Below, one piece after another: positions 7,936-15,289 of a stretch of 46,885 nucleotides of DNA (position 1 is the stretch's first letter; every line of letters starts with the position of its first letter). The notes below the pieces were generated by a model, which was not told where the DNA came from, searched no databases, and saw nothing but the letters and a program-made list of their open reading frames with translations. This stretch comes from Oscillospiraceae bacterium (lineage in GTDB: Bacteria > Bacillota > Clostridia > Oscillospirales > Oscillospiraceae). A program made the position numbers and the translations under genes. The DNA lies in contig CACWHX010000016.1 of assembly GCA_902760845.1 (NCBI GenBank), positions 1 through 46,885 of the forward strand, in the 5' to 3' direction.

Positions 7936-8020
7936 GACGGCGGACGAAATCGCTTCGTCCGCCGTCAGCGGCAGCGCCGCGTTTTCGCGCGGCAGGAAAC
8001 ATGAGAGAAGGAGGAGCATG

Positions 8021-8497
8021 ATGGAGCCTGTATCGTTTCGGTTTGCAACGGAGGCCGACACTGCGCTGATTTTGTCCTTTGTGCGGTCACTCGCGGCGTA
8101 TGAAAAAATGTCGGAGGAGGTCGTGGCAACGGAGGAGATCCTGCGGGAGTGGATTTTTGTCAAGCAAAAGGCGGAGGTCCTGTTTGCCATGGAAAACGGA
8201 AAAGAGGTGGGCTTCGCGCTGTTTTTCCACAACTTCTCTACCTTCCTCGGGCGGGCCGGCATCTATCTGGAGGATCTGTTCGTTCTGCCGGAGCACCGGG
8301 GAAAGGGGTACGGAAAGGCCATATTGCGGCAGCTGGCGCGCATTGCCGTGGAGCGGGGATGCGGCAGACTGGAGTGGAGCTGTCTCGACTGGAACCAGCC
8401 GAGCATTGATTTCTACCTGTCGCTGGACGCCGAGCCAATGCGCGGCTGGACGGTATACCGCCTCACAGGAGACACCCTTGCCGCGCTTGCAAAATAA
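8021..8497 (+). CDS. GNAT-family N-acetyltransferase, diamine/thialysine acetyltransferase-like
   Basis: A 158-residue acetyl-CoA-dependent acetyltransferase. The acetyl-CoA pyrophosphate loop is RGKGYGKAIL, preceded by YLEDLFVLPEHRG. The C-terminal WNQPSIDFYLSLDAEPM is typical of the spermidine/spermine and thialysine acetyltransferase group, as is the early AAYEKMSEEV. Two ATG codons are adjacent (8018 and 8021); 8021 has the better spacing from AAGGAGG. It has its own promoter and separates modules A and B. Acetylation of a polyamine or thialysine is suggested by family only. Confidence 0.85.
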   Translation: MEPVSFRFATEADTALILSFVRSLAAYEKMSEEVVATEEILREWIFVKQKAEVLFAMENGKEVGFALFFHNFSTFLGRAGIYLEDLFVLPEHRGKGYGKAILRQLARIAVERGCGRLEWSCLDWNQPSIDFYLSLDAEPMRGWTVYRLTGDTLAALAK

Positions 8498-8535
8498 ACC
8501 GTCTGTCCGACCGCAAACTTGCCATTCGACAGCGT

Positions 8536-8650
8536 CAGAACGGGCGCGGCGTCAGAACGGGCTTGCTCCGCTGCGCAGCCGCGCTGGCGCGCGCCGGCTC
8601 CGCATCCGCGCCCCCGTTCTTCCTTTACCGAGCCGAAGTCGCTTCGTTTG
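8536..8650 (-). repeat. R1 intergenic repeat, copy B (inverted)
   Basis: Reverse complement of copy A (268-356), from the GCGTCAGAACGGG motif, which is present twice in tandem, to GAGCCGAAGTCGCTTCG. It fills the gap between the convergent GNAT and dehydrogenase genes. The rest of 8498-8834 holds a decayed R3-like start (TCTGTTGAAAAACTCGTTC, about 8757) and the shared terminator; no gene was seen. Confidence 0.75.
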
Positions 8651-8788
8651 CCTGGCTCTTTTTATAACGTACTGCAATCGTTGTCTCAGTGCAGAATCTG
8701 CAGATGCAATAAAACGAACCAGGGGAACTAGGCAAAATCCCGCACCGCGCATCCGTCTGTTGAAAAACTCGTTCTTCGGCGGACTCCG

Positions 8789-8821
8789 AAAAAACGCTGC
8801 CTCAGAGAGACAGCGTTTTTT
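8789..8821. terminator. Bidirectional intrinsic terminator
   Basis: AAAAAACGCTG (8789-8799) pairs with CAGCGTTTTTT (8811-8821), with extra pairing of CCTC and GAGA inside. The A-run and T-run serve both strands. It can end the GNAT transcript and the eight-gene module B transcript. Confidence 0.85.
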
Positions 8822-8834
8822 CATCGCTTTGGAA

Positions 8835-9830
8835 TTAGCCGCGCACCGGATTGCGCATGGTCTGGACCTGATCGTAGGCGCCTTTGAAATAATTGAGCGC
8901 GTTGTCCATGGAATACTTGGCCACCAGATAGTCGGATGTCTCCGAATAATACCCGCTGTGCGGCGTGAGCAGCACGTTGTCGCGCCCAAGCAGCTTGCAG
9001 TCGGAGAGATCCGGATTTTCAGACTCCAGCATGTCCAGCGCCGCGCCGCGGACAAGGCCCTGATCCAGCGCCCACACCAGATCGTCGTCGCAAATGAGCG
9101 CGCCGCGCCCCTCGTTGACGATGATCGGGCGCTTTTTCATTTTCTGGAACGCCGCTTTGTCGAACATGTGGTAGTTTTCGTTGGTCAGATTCATGTGGAT
9201 GGAGATCACGTCCGACTCGGCCAGCAGCGTGTCCAGATCCACCAGCTTCACGCCCAGCCCCTCCGCGATTTCCGGCGGGAGATAGGGATCGTAGGCGATG
9301 ACCTCCATGTCAAAGCCCTGCGCCTTGCGCGCGACGGACTGGCCGATGCGGCCGAGGCCGGCAATGCCCATCGTCTGCCCGGCAATCCGTCTCAAATGCA
9401 GGTCGCGGGCCACGAGATAATCCCACACGCGGTCCTTCTGCACGCTCTCGTCATAGCGGCGGATCCCGCGCTGGAGATTCAGCATCAGCGCCATCGTGTT
9501 CTCCGCCGTCTCCTGCGTGCAGTAATCCAGAATGGAGCAGACGCCAATGCCCTTTTCCGTGGCGTAGTCCATATCCACCTCGTTATAGCCCGTGGACTGG
9601 AAGGAGATGATCTTGCACTTTTCCAGCGCGTCCAGCTCCTTTTTGCCGAAATAAACGTAGCCGTTGATGATGATATCGGCGTCCGCGATTTCGCGGTAAA
9701 ACGCGCTGTTGTCCGCGCTGTGCTCGTCGTACACGGCGATTTTCAGCTCCGCGTCCGGCGGGCAGCACGCGCGCTCGACACTGATGTCTCTGTCCTTGGT
9801 ATAGGGAACCTCTGCAAGCACGATTTTCAT
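8835..9830 (-). CDS. D-2-hydroxyacid dehydrogenase (NAD-dependent), module B
   Basis: A 331-residue paralogue of the module A enzyme; the two align from end to end, sharing motifs such as TKDRD near residue 11, DYCTQETAEN and IAYDPYLPPEIAE. GLGRIG lies at 158-163, with D181 for NAD. The catalytic residues are R242, E269 and H291. The length and type match the LdhA/FldH class of clostridial (R)-2-hydroxyacid dehydrogenases. It is the last gene of the module B operon, 20 bases after the CoA-transferase, with AGAGGAG before ATG 9830. Two paralogues in one locus suggest different chain specificities or opposite physiological directions. Confidence 0.9.
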   Translation of the reverse strand: MKIVLAEVPYTKDRDISVERACCPPDAELKIAVYDEHSADNSAFYREIADADIIINGYVYFGKKELDALEKCKIISFQSTGYNEVDMDYATEKGIGVCSILDYCTQETAENTMALMLNLQRGIRRYDESVQKDRVWDYLVARDLHLRRIAGQTMGIAGLGRIGQSVARKAQGFDMEVIAYDPYLPPEIAEGLGVKLVDLDTLLAESDVISIHMNLTNENYHMFDKAAFQKMKKRPIIVNEGRGALICDDDLVWALDQGLVRGAALDMLESENPDLSDCKLLGRDNVLLTPHSGYYSETSDYLVAKYSMDNALNYFKGAYDQVQTMRNPVRG

Positions 9831-9850
9831 GGAACGACTCCTCTCTTTGT

Positions 9851-11077
9851 TTAGATGATCGCCTTTTTTTCGCGCAGCTGCGCGATTTCCTCCGGGGAAT
9901 AGCCAAGCGCCGAAAACACGGTGTCCGTGTCCTTCCCCAACGGCCCTGCCGACGTATACGGCCGCATGTCGTATTCCGAGAACTTCACCGGCGGGCACGG
10001 CATCATGACCTTCAGCCCGTCGCGGTATTCCACCTCCTGGACGTAGCCGTTTACGATCGCCTGCTCGTCCTCGCTGACCTCGCTCAGGCGGCGCATCCGC
10101 TCGCAGGAAACGTTGTTTTCCTCCAGGATCCTGACCCACTCGAAGCTGGACTTCGTCAGGAATATCTGGTTGAGCCGCTGCACGACTTCTACGACCGCGT
10201 CTGTCTCCGTCAGGCGCTCCAGCGTCGCGCAGCGCGGATCGGTGAGCAGCTCCGGCATGCCGAACAGCTCCGCGAACTTCGGCAGCTCCCGGCGGTATTC
10301 GTTGTCAAACACGCCGATCCACCCGCCGTCGCCGCACTGATAGAAGTGGCAGAACGGGTCCGCCGGATGGAATGCGTCGTAGGGCCGGTCCCCGGCAAAC
10401 TGCTTCTGATGGGACACGACGCCGATGGCGTTGCACCAGATGCCGCTGGCCTGCAGCGAGGTGCTGACAAACGTCCCCTCCCCCGTCCGCTCCCGGCCGA
10501 TGATCGCCATCAGAATGCCGGACAGCAGGACAGAGCTTGTCGCCATGTCTCCAAAGGCATAGGTGGGCGTAAAGGGGAAGGAGTCCGGCACCTGCCAATC
10601 CGCAAGCGGCCCGTTGCGCAGCCAGAAGGCCGTGCTGTCAAAGCCGGGCTTGGCCGCGTCCTTTCCCTTCGTCCCGAAGCCGGAGAAGTGCGCGTAGATC
10701 AGCTGCGGAAACGCCTCATGGACCGTCTCATAGTCCAGCCCCAGCCGCTGGAGCGACGGCAGCCGCACGTTGGTCAGCAGCACGTCCGCGCCGGCCAGGA
10801 GCTTTTGGAACGCCTCTTTCCCCTCCGGCGTTTTCAGATTGATGGCCGTGAGCGTCTTGCCGCTGTTCTGAATCGTGAACAGCGGGTTTTTATCGTCCTC
10901 GCACACAACCAGCTCAAACTCTCCCGCGCGGCGCATCTCGTCGCCGATCATCGTCTCAACCTTAATGACCTCCGCGCCGTACGCGCACAGCATCCGCCCC
11001 GCCGTAGGGGCCGCCACCACCGTTGCAAGCTCAACCACCTTGATGCCGGTGAGCGGCATGTTTTTGCTTTTCATCAT
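9851..11077 (-). CDS. Type III (CaiB/BaiF/FldA family) CoA-transferase
   Basis: A 408-residue CoA-transferase. It moves CoA between an acyl-CoA and a free acid through a mixed anhydride on a conserved aspartate, here D177 in YAFGDMATSS. The N-terminal fold motif GIKVVELATVVAAPTAGR and YGAEVIKVE are clear. Clostridial relatives include HadA and FldA, which activate (R)-2-hydroxyacids, a good fit with the adjacent D-2-hydroxyacid dehydrogenase. However, no 2-hydroxyacyl-CoA dehydratase or activator gene is present in the window. It may instead exchange CoA between the acyl-CoA made by the oxidoreductase and the incoming acid. ATG 11077 has GGAG eight bases upstream. Family firm, substrate inferred. 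Confidence 0.88.
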   Translation of the reverse strand: MMKSKNMPLTGIKVVELATVVAAPTAGRMLCAYGAEVIKVETMIGDEMRRAGEFELVVCEDDKNPLFTIQNSGKTLTAINLKTPEGKEAFQKLLAGADVLLTNVRLPSLQRLGLDYETVHEAFPQLIYAHFSGFGTKGKDAAKPGFDSTAFWLRNGPLADWQVPDSFPFTPTYAFGDMATSSVLLSGILMAIIGRERTGEGTFVSTSLQASGIWCNAIGVVSHQKQFAGDRPYDAFHPADPFCHFYQCGDGGWIGVFDNEYRRELPKFAELFGMPELLTDPRCATLERLTETDAVVEVVQRLNQIFLTKSSFEWVRILEENNVSCERMRRLSEVSEDEQAIVNGYVQEVEYRDGLKVMMPCPPVKFSEYDMRPYTSAGPLGKDTDTVFSALGYSPEEIAQLREKKAII

Positions 11078-11162
11078 TGGAAATCTCCATTCTGCCGCTG
11101 CGTATCAGGAATCCGTAAGCCTGAAAAATCTCACATCAGCGGCGAGTGGAGATTTTCCGTAT

Positions 11163-11193
11163 GCGCGGCCCTTCCGCGGAGGACGGGCCGCGC
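11163..11193 (-). other. Hairpin in the symporter/CoA-transferase gap
   Basis: GCGCGGCCC (11163-11171) pairs with GGGCCGCGC (11185-11193) in the 139-base gap within the module B operon. No T-run follows on the minus strand, so transcript processing or stability is more likely than termination. Confidence 0.4.
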
Positions 11194-11216
11194 GCGATTT
11201 CAGCAGCTCCGCGCTG

Positions 11217-12668
11217 TCAGGACTCCGCCCTGCGCGCGGTGAAAAAGAGCTTCGCCTTTTCCAGCTCCTCCGGCGTCTGCCGGTGCGTCAGGCACAGAAC
11301 CACATACAAAACGCTCGAAACGCCGAATGCCGGCCACAGCGCGTCCGTCTGGAACAGGGCCGCATCCGAGACGAGTCCGCCGACGTACCACAAAATCGTG
11401 ATGACCGTCGCCGAAACCATCGAGGCAAACGCGCCCACAGCGCACGACCTCTTCCAGAAGAACGCGCAAACCGTCGGCAGAAACAGCCCCGCGGAGTTGA
11501 TCGTGAAGGTAATCATCAGGATGTTCATGATATTCTGATTATACCAACCAAACAGCGCGCCCGCAACGCCGATGAACAGCGAGCAGACAAGCCCCGTGCG
11601 CAGCAGCGCCGCGTCTGACACATTTGGGTTTACATAACGCTGATAAATATCCTTGGTGAGACTGGCCGAGCCCGTCAGCACCGAGATATCCGCCGTGGAC
11701 ATGATCGCGCTCAGAACGCCGACGAGGACGAGCCCCTTCAGCCCGTGCGGAAAAATCTGCACGACCATCGCCGCAATGACATTGTTGGAATTGTCCAGAT
11801 CCGGCAGCAGGAGCCTGCCGGCCATCCCGAGATACGTGCTCGCGCCGGCGATGAACAAAACGGCGACTGCCGCGTAGATCGTCCCCCGCTTCGCCGCGGC
11901 AGCGTCCCGCGCGGCAATGCAGCGCGTGTAGCTGTCCATACTCGTGAAAAAGGAGAGGACCGTTGACAGGCCAAACGCGAGAATCGTCGGCCAGCCCCAC
12001 GCGCCCAGATCGAAAAAGCCGGCGGGCAGATCGTGCAGAGACGCGCCGTCCGCGCCGAGATGGCTGGCCGCAAACGGGACGCCCAGAAGCACGACGCCGA
12101 CGATCAGCAGCACCATCTGGGCCATGTCCGTGTAGGTGACCGCCAGCAGTCCGCCGGTGGCGACGTAGAAGGTGATGACGGCCGCGGCGATGACGTAGCA
12201 CATGCCCAGACTCCAGCCGGTCAGAACGTTCAGGATCGCGGCGCCGGACACGAACTGCGCGGCCGTATAGCCGATCATCGCCAGAATGGTGGTGATGCTG
12301 CACATCACGCCGCTCTTGACATCATAACGCCCGCAGATCAGCTCGGGAAACGTGATGTTGTTCAGCACGCCGCTCATGCGCTTGATCGGCTCCGCCATCG
12401 CAAACGCGAACACCAGACAGCCGACCGCGATGGAAAGCACATACCACACCGCGGTGATGCCCATCGCATAGCCGTTGGCCGACGTGCCGATGACGGAGGA
12501 CCCTCCGATCCAGCCAGCCATCCACAACACGCCGATCCGCAGGGCGCTCATTCCCTTGCCGCCCAGATAATAGTCATCGACACTCTTCTGCTTTTTCTGC
12601 GCATAGAGGCCGAGCAAAACCATGCCCACAAAATACGCGATGATGATCGCTATGTCGAGTGAATTCAC
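11217..12668 (-). CDS. Sodium:solute symporter (SSS family), module B
   Basis: A 483-residue membrane transporter homologous to the module A symporter, with about 13 hydrophobic segments. It shows the motifs DDYYLGGKGM, WIGGSSVIGTSANGYAMG and, in the second half, SAIMSTADISVLTGSASL and NSAGLFLPTVCAFFWK. GTG 12668 is preferred as start: an AGAAAGGA site precedes it and the protein then begins at the same point as its paralogue. The longer in-frame start at 12713 would run through a 14-base-pair hairpin. It lies between the gamma subunit and the CoA-transferase, so uptake of the pathway substrate is the probable role. Confidence 0.9.
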   Translation of the reverse strand: MNSLDIAIIIAYFVGMVLLGLYAQKKQKSVDDYYLGGKGMSALRIGVLWMAGWIGGSSVIGTSANGYAMGITAVWYVLSIAVGCLVFAFAMAEPIKRMSGVLNNITFPELICGRYDVKSGVMCSITTILAMIGYTAAQFVSGAAILNVLTGWSLGMCYVIAAAVITFYVATGGLLAVTYTDMAQMVLLIVGVVLLGVPFAASHLGADGASLHDLPAGFFDLGAWGWPTILAFGLSTVLSFFTSMDSYTRCIAARDAAAAKRGTIYAAVAVLFIAGASTYLGMAGRLLLPDLDNSNNVIAAMVVQIFPHGLKGLVLVGVLSAIMSTADISVLTGSASLTKDIYQRYVNPNVSDAALLRTGLVCSLFIGVAGALFGWYNQNIMNILMITFTINSAGLFLPTVCAFFWKRSCAVGAFASMVSATVITILWYVGGLVSDAALFQTDALWPAFGVSSVLYVVLCLTHRQTPEELEKAKLFFTARRAES

Positions 12669-12707
12669 TTTTTTATCCTTTCTTCCCGTCCCTGTCCGGT
12701 CAGGGAT

Positions 12708-12740
12708 ATCCACTGCCCCGAGGGATTCGGGGCAGTGGAT
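12708..12740 (-). other. Hairpin in the gamma/symporter gap
   Basis: A perfect 14-base-pair stem (12708-12721 with 12727-12740, loop of five) follows the gamma gene in the module B transcript. It lacks a T-run. Such intercistronic hairpins often protect the upstream message, which could make enzyme mRNA more abundant than transporter mRNA. Confidence 0.5.
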
Positions 12741-12745
12741 GCCTG

Positions 12746-13273
12746 TCAGAGCCGCGCGCCGGCAGCGAGACAGGCGGAGTTCTGCGGATTGATCTTTCCT
12801 TTTTTCGCAAAGTATGCCGTCACCTGTTCGTCCAGCTCCTCCAGGGTGAAGAGCCCGGTGTGCGCGGCGACCGCTCCAAGCAGAACGAGGTTTGCGCCTT
12901 TTGCGTTCCCCAATTCCATCGCAATCTCGGACATTGGCACCTTTACGACATGGATGTCATCCCTGTACGTGCGGTCCGCGGGCACAAGCGAGGCATTGAG
13001 AAAGAGGTAGCCGTCGGGTTTGATGCGACTTTCAAACTTGTCCACCGCGGGCGCGTTCAGCGCGCACACAATGTCCGGATGCTTGCTGACGGGGCTTGCA
13101 ATGGCGCCGTCGTTGATTTTAATCGTGCAGTTGGCCGTGCCGCCGCGCATTTCCGAGCCGTAGGACGGATACCAGGTGATCTCCTTCCCCAGCATCATCG
13201 CGGCGTGGGCGATAATCAGGCCCGTCGTCAGAACGCCCTGTCCGCCGAAGCCGGCGCAGATCATCTCCACCAT
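12746..13273 (-). CDS. 2-oxoacid:ferredoxin oxidoreductase, gamma subunit, module B
   Basis: A 175-residue gamma subunit with GFGGQGVLTTG at the N-terminus and PSYGSEMRGGTANC near residue 38-50, matching its module A partner. The ATG overlaps the stop of the beta gene by one base (TGATG), so the two are translationally coupled. It would complete the module B complex together with the beta, alpha and ferredoxin genes upstream. Confidence 0.92.
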   Translation of the reverse strand: MVEMICAGFGGQGVLTTGLIIAHAAMMLGKEITWYPSYGSEMRGGTANCTIKINDGAIASPVSKHPDIVCALNAPAVDKFESRIKPDGYLFLNASLVPADRTYRDDIHVVKVPMSEIAMELGNAKGANLVLLGAVAAHTGLFTLEELDEQVTAYFAKKGKINPQNSACLAAGARL

Positions 13274-14004
13274 CAGACGTTCCCTCCTTTATCCACGAAT
13301 TCGCCAAGCGGGAAGTATTTCGTCATCTCGTCATGGACGAACGCCTTCGCCTTGACCGGCGGCAGATTCAGATTCGTCGGGCACGGACTCAGCAGCTCCA
13401 CCAAGCTGAAGCCGTCGCCGTTGAGCTGGTGCGTAAACGCCTTGCGGATCAGCGTCTTCGCGCGGACCATACCGCTGGAGCCGATCAGCTCGCCGCGCGC
13501 CACATAGGCGACGTCCATCTGCTTGACGAGCTCCAGGCCGCTCATGGTGCCATACCGCGCGGGATCCTTGCCCTTCGGCGAGGTTGCCGTGCGCTCGCCC
13601 GGCAGACTGGTCGGAGCCATCTGGCCGCCGGTCATGCCGAAGACGCTGTTGTTGATGACGAACACGCAGATATTGTCGTTGCGCAGCGCGGCGTGGATCG
13701 TCTCCGCCATGCCGATGGCGTAGGCCGCGCCGTCGCCCATATAGGCCATCACCGCGCTGTCAGGGCGAACGTGCTTGACGCCGACCGCCGTGGGGATATC
13801 GCGCCCGTGCGCCGCCATGATGGTGTCAAACTTCCAATAGTCAATGTGGAAGGAGCAGCACGCCACATCCACGACCGTCACGAGCTTGTGCTCGATGCCC
13901 AACTCCTCGGCGACCTCTCCGATCAGACGGCCCGCCAGGCCGTGCCCGCAGCCGGGGCAGAAGCTCGCGGATGAGAACACGCTTTCCGGTGCTTTCAGCT
14001 TCAT
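13273..14004 (-). CDS. 2-oxoacid:ferredoxin oxidoreductase, beta (thiamine diphosphate) subunit, module B
   Basis: A 243-residue thiamine diphosphate subunit. It has CPGCGHG near residue 16, the cofactor motif YMGDGAAYAIG and the paired INNSVFGMTGGQ. It directly abuts the alpha gene (stop at 14005) and overlaps gamma. Compared with module A, the segment after GGQM differs most, a region close to the active site, which may reflect a different 2-oxoacid side chain; this is inference. Confidence 0.93.
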   Translation of the reverse strand: MKLKAPESVFSSASFCPGCGHGLAGRLIGEVAEELGIEHKLVTVVDVACCSFHIDYWKFDTIMAAHGRDIPTAVGVKHVRPDSAVMAYMGDGAAYAIGMAETIHAALRNDNICVFVINNSVFGMTGGQMAPTSLPGERTATSPKGKDPARYGTMSGLELVKQMDVAYVARGELIGSSGMVRAKTLIRKAFTHQLNGDGFSLVELLSPCPTNLNLPPVKAKAFVHDEMTKYFPLGEFVDKGGNV

Positions 14005-15057
14005 TTACTTTCCCTCCTTGCCCAGCAGCGCTTCGGCCTTTGCGATGATGTCCTCCGGCTCCGGCAGATCAAAGAAGACCCCATAGAAATCCACCGGGCA
14101 GCGGTGCTGCACCGCCAGCCTGACATCGTCCGCCATCTGACCGAGAATGTTGATCTCAACCGTCAGGAACGCCTTGGCGTTCTCGCATGCCGCAAACGCC
14201 TTCGTCGGGAACGGCCAGAGTGTGATCGGCCGGATCAGGCCGAGCCTGAAGCCCCGCTCGCGCGCGAGGTCCACGGCCTCCTTGGAGATTCTGGAGCTGA
14301 TGCCGTAAGCCACCAGCACCACGTCCGCGTCCTCCGCGCGGTACGCCTCCCAGCGCTGCTCCTGCTCCTCCATCTGCGCATACTTGTCGCGCAGATATTC
14401 GACATAGTCCGGCCGGGTGTAGTACGTGTTCTGGACCTTCCGGGGCTCCGCGCCCGCGGCGCAGCCGCGCACCGCCCAGTCGTAGGTGTCCACATCATGC
14501 TCGTGCATCGGCGGCAGCTCGACGCCCTCGACCATCTGGCCGATCGCCGCGTCGGAGGCCACGAGCACCGGGTGACGGTATTTTTCCGCCAGCGTGAACG
14601 CCGTCTGCATCAGGTCGCAGTTTTCCTGCACGCTGGCCGGCGCGATTACGATCGTGTGATAATCGCCATGTCCGCCGCCGCGCGTCAGCTGCCAGTAGTC
14701 GCCCTGCCCCTGCGCGATGTCGCCCAGGCCGGTGCCAATGCGCATCACGTCGATGATTACGGCCGGCAGGTCGGCGGCCACCAGATAGGAAATCCCCTCC
14801 TGCTTGAGCGAAAACCCGGGACCGGCCGAGCTGGAGAGGGCCCGCGCGCCCGCGGCCGCCGCGCCCAGCAGCATATTGACGCCCGCAAGCTCCGATTCCG
14901 TCTGCACAAACGTGCCGCCCACCTCGTCCATCCGCCAGGAGAGATACTCCAGAATCTCCGTCTGCGGCGTGATCGGATAGCCGCTGTAAAACCGGCAGCC
15001 TGCGCGGATCGCGGCCTCCGCAAGGGCCTCGTTGCCCTTCATCAATTCTTTTGCCAT
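14005..15057 (-). CDS. 2-oxoacid:ferredoxin oxidoreductase, alpha subunit, module B
   Basis: A 350-residue alpha subunit opening with LMKGNEALAEAAIRAGC and YPITPQTEILEYL, then SSAGPGFSLKQEGISYL. The C-terminal domain has GLIRPITLWPFPTKAF. By eye roughly half of the residues agree with the module A alpha subunit, evenly along the length, so these are paralogues with separate histories and not a fresh duplication. A GGGAGG site precedes ATG 15057, and the ferredoxin subunit lies 18 bases upstream. Confidence 0.92.
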   Translation of the reverse strand: MAKELMKGNEALAEAAIRAGCRFYSGYPITPQTEILEYLSWRMDEVGGTFVQTESELAGVNMLLGAAAAGARALSSSAGPGFSLKQEGISYLVAADLPAVIIDVMRIGTGLGDIAQGQGDYWQLTRGGGHGDYHTIVIAPASVQENCDLMQTAFTLAEKYRHPVLVASDAAIGQMVEGVELPPMHEHDVDTYDWAVRGCAAGAEPRKVQNTYYTRPDYVEYLRDKYAQMEEQEQRWEAYRAEDADVVLVAYGISSRISKEAVDLARERGFRLGLIRPITLWPFPTKAFAACENAKAFLTVEINILGQMADDVRLAVQHRCPVDFYGVFFDLPEPEDIIAKAEALLGKEGK

Positions 15058-15075
15058 TTCCGTGCCCCTCCCGTA

Positions 15076-15276
15076 TTATTCTAAAATCTCAAAGACTCTG
15101 TCCGGACAGACGCGGTAGCAGGAGCCGCACGCCACGCACAGCGATTCGTCTACCATAACCGTGTCATAGCCCTTGTCGCTGATGTGGCCGGAAAAGCGAA
15201 GCGCGCCGCGCGGACACTCCTCCACGCAGTAGCCGCAGCCCTTGCAGCGGGTAATTTCCAATCTGATCTTGCTCAT
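15076..15276 (-). CDS. 2-oxoacid:ferredoxin oxidoreductase, delta (ferredoxin) subunit, module B
   Basis: A 66-residue two-cluster ferredoxin with cysteines 11, 14, 17, 21 and 47, 50, 53, 57. ATG 15276 follows GGGAGGAAATC at correct spacing; an in-frame upstream ATG at 15315 lies inside the MFS gene and lacks a site. It starts 13 bases after the MFS stop, which links the transporter to the oxidoreductase transcript. Confidence 0.9.
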   Translation of the reverse strand: MSKIRLEITRCKGCGYCVEECPRGALRFSGHISDKGYDTVMVDESLCVACGSCYRVCPDRVFEILE

Positions 15277-15289
15277 GATTTCCTCCCGT

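Noticed and set aside
8079..9854. A 591-codon plus-strand frame spanning the end of the GNAT gene, the R1 repeat and the dehydrogenase
   Set aside because: It crosses a terminator and is antisense to a well-supported dehydrogenase gene with catalytic motifs; no family is recognisable.
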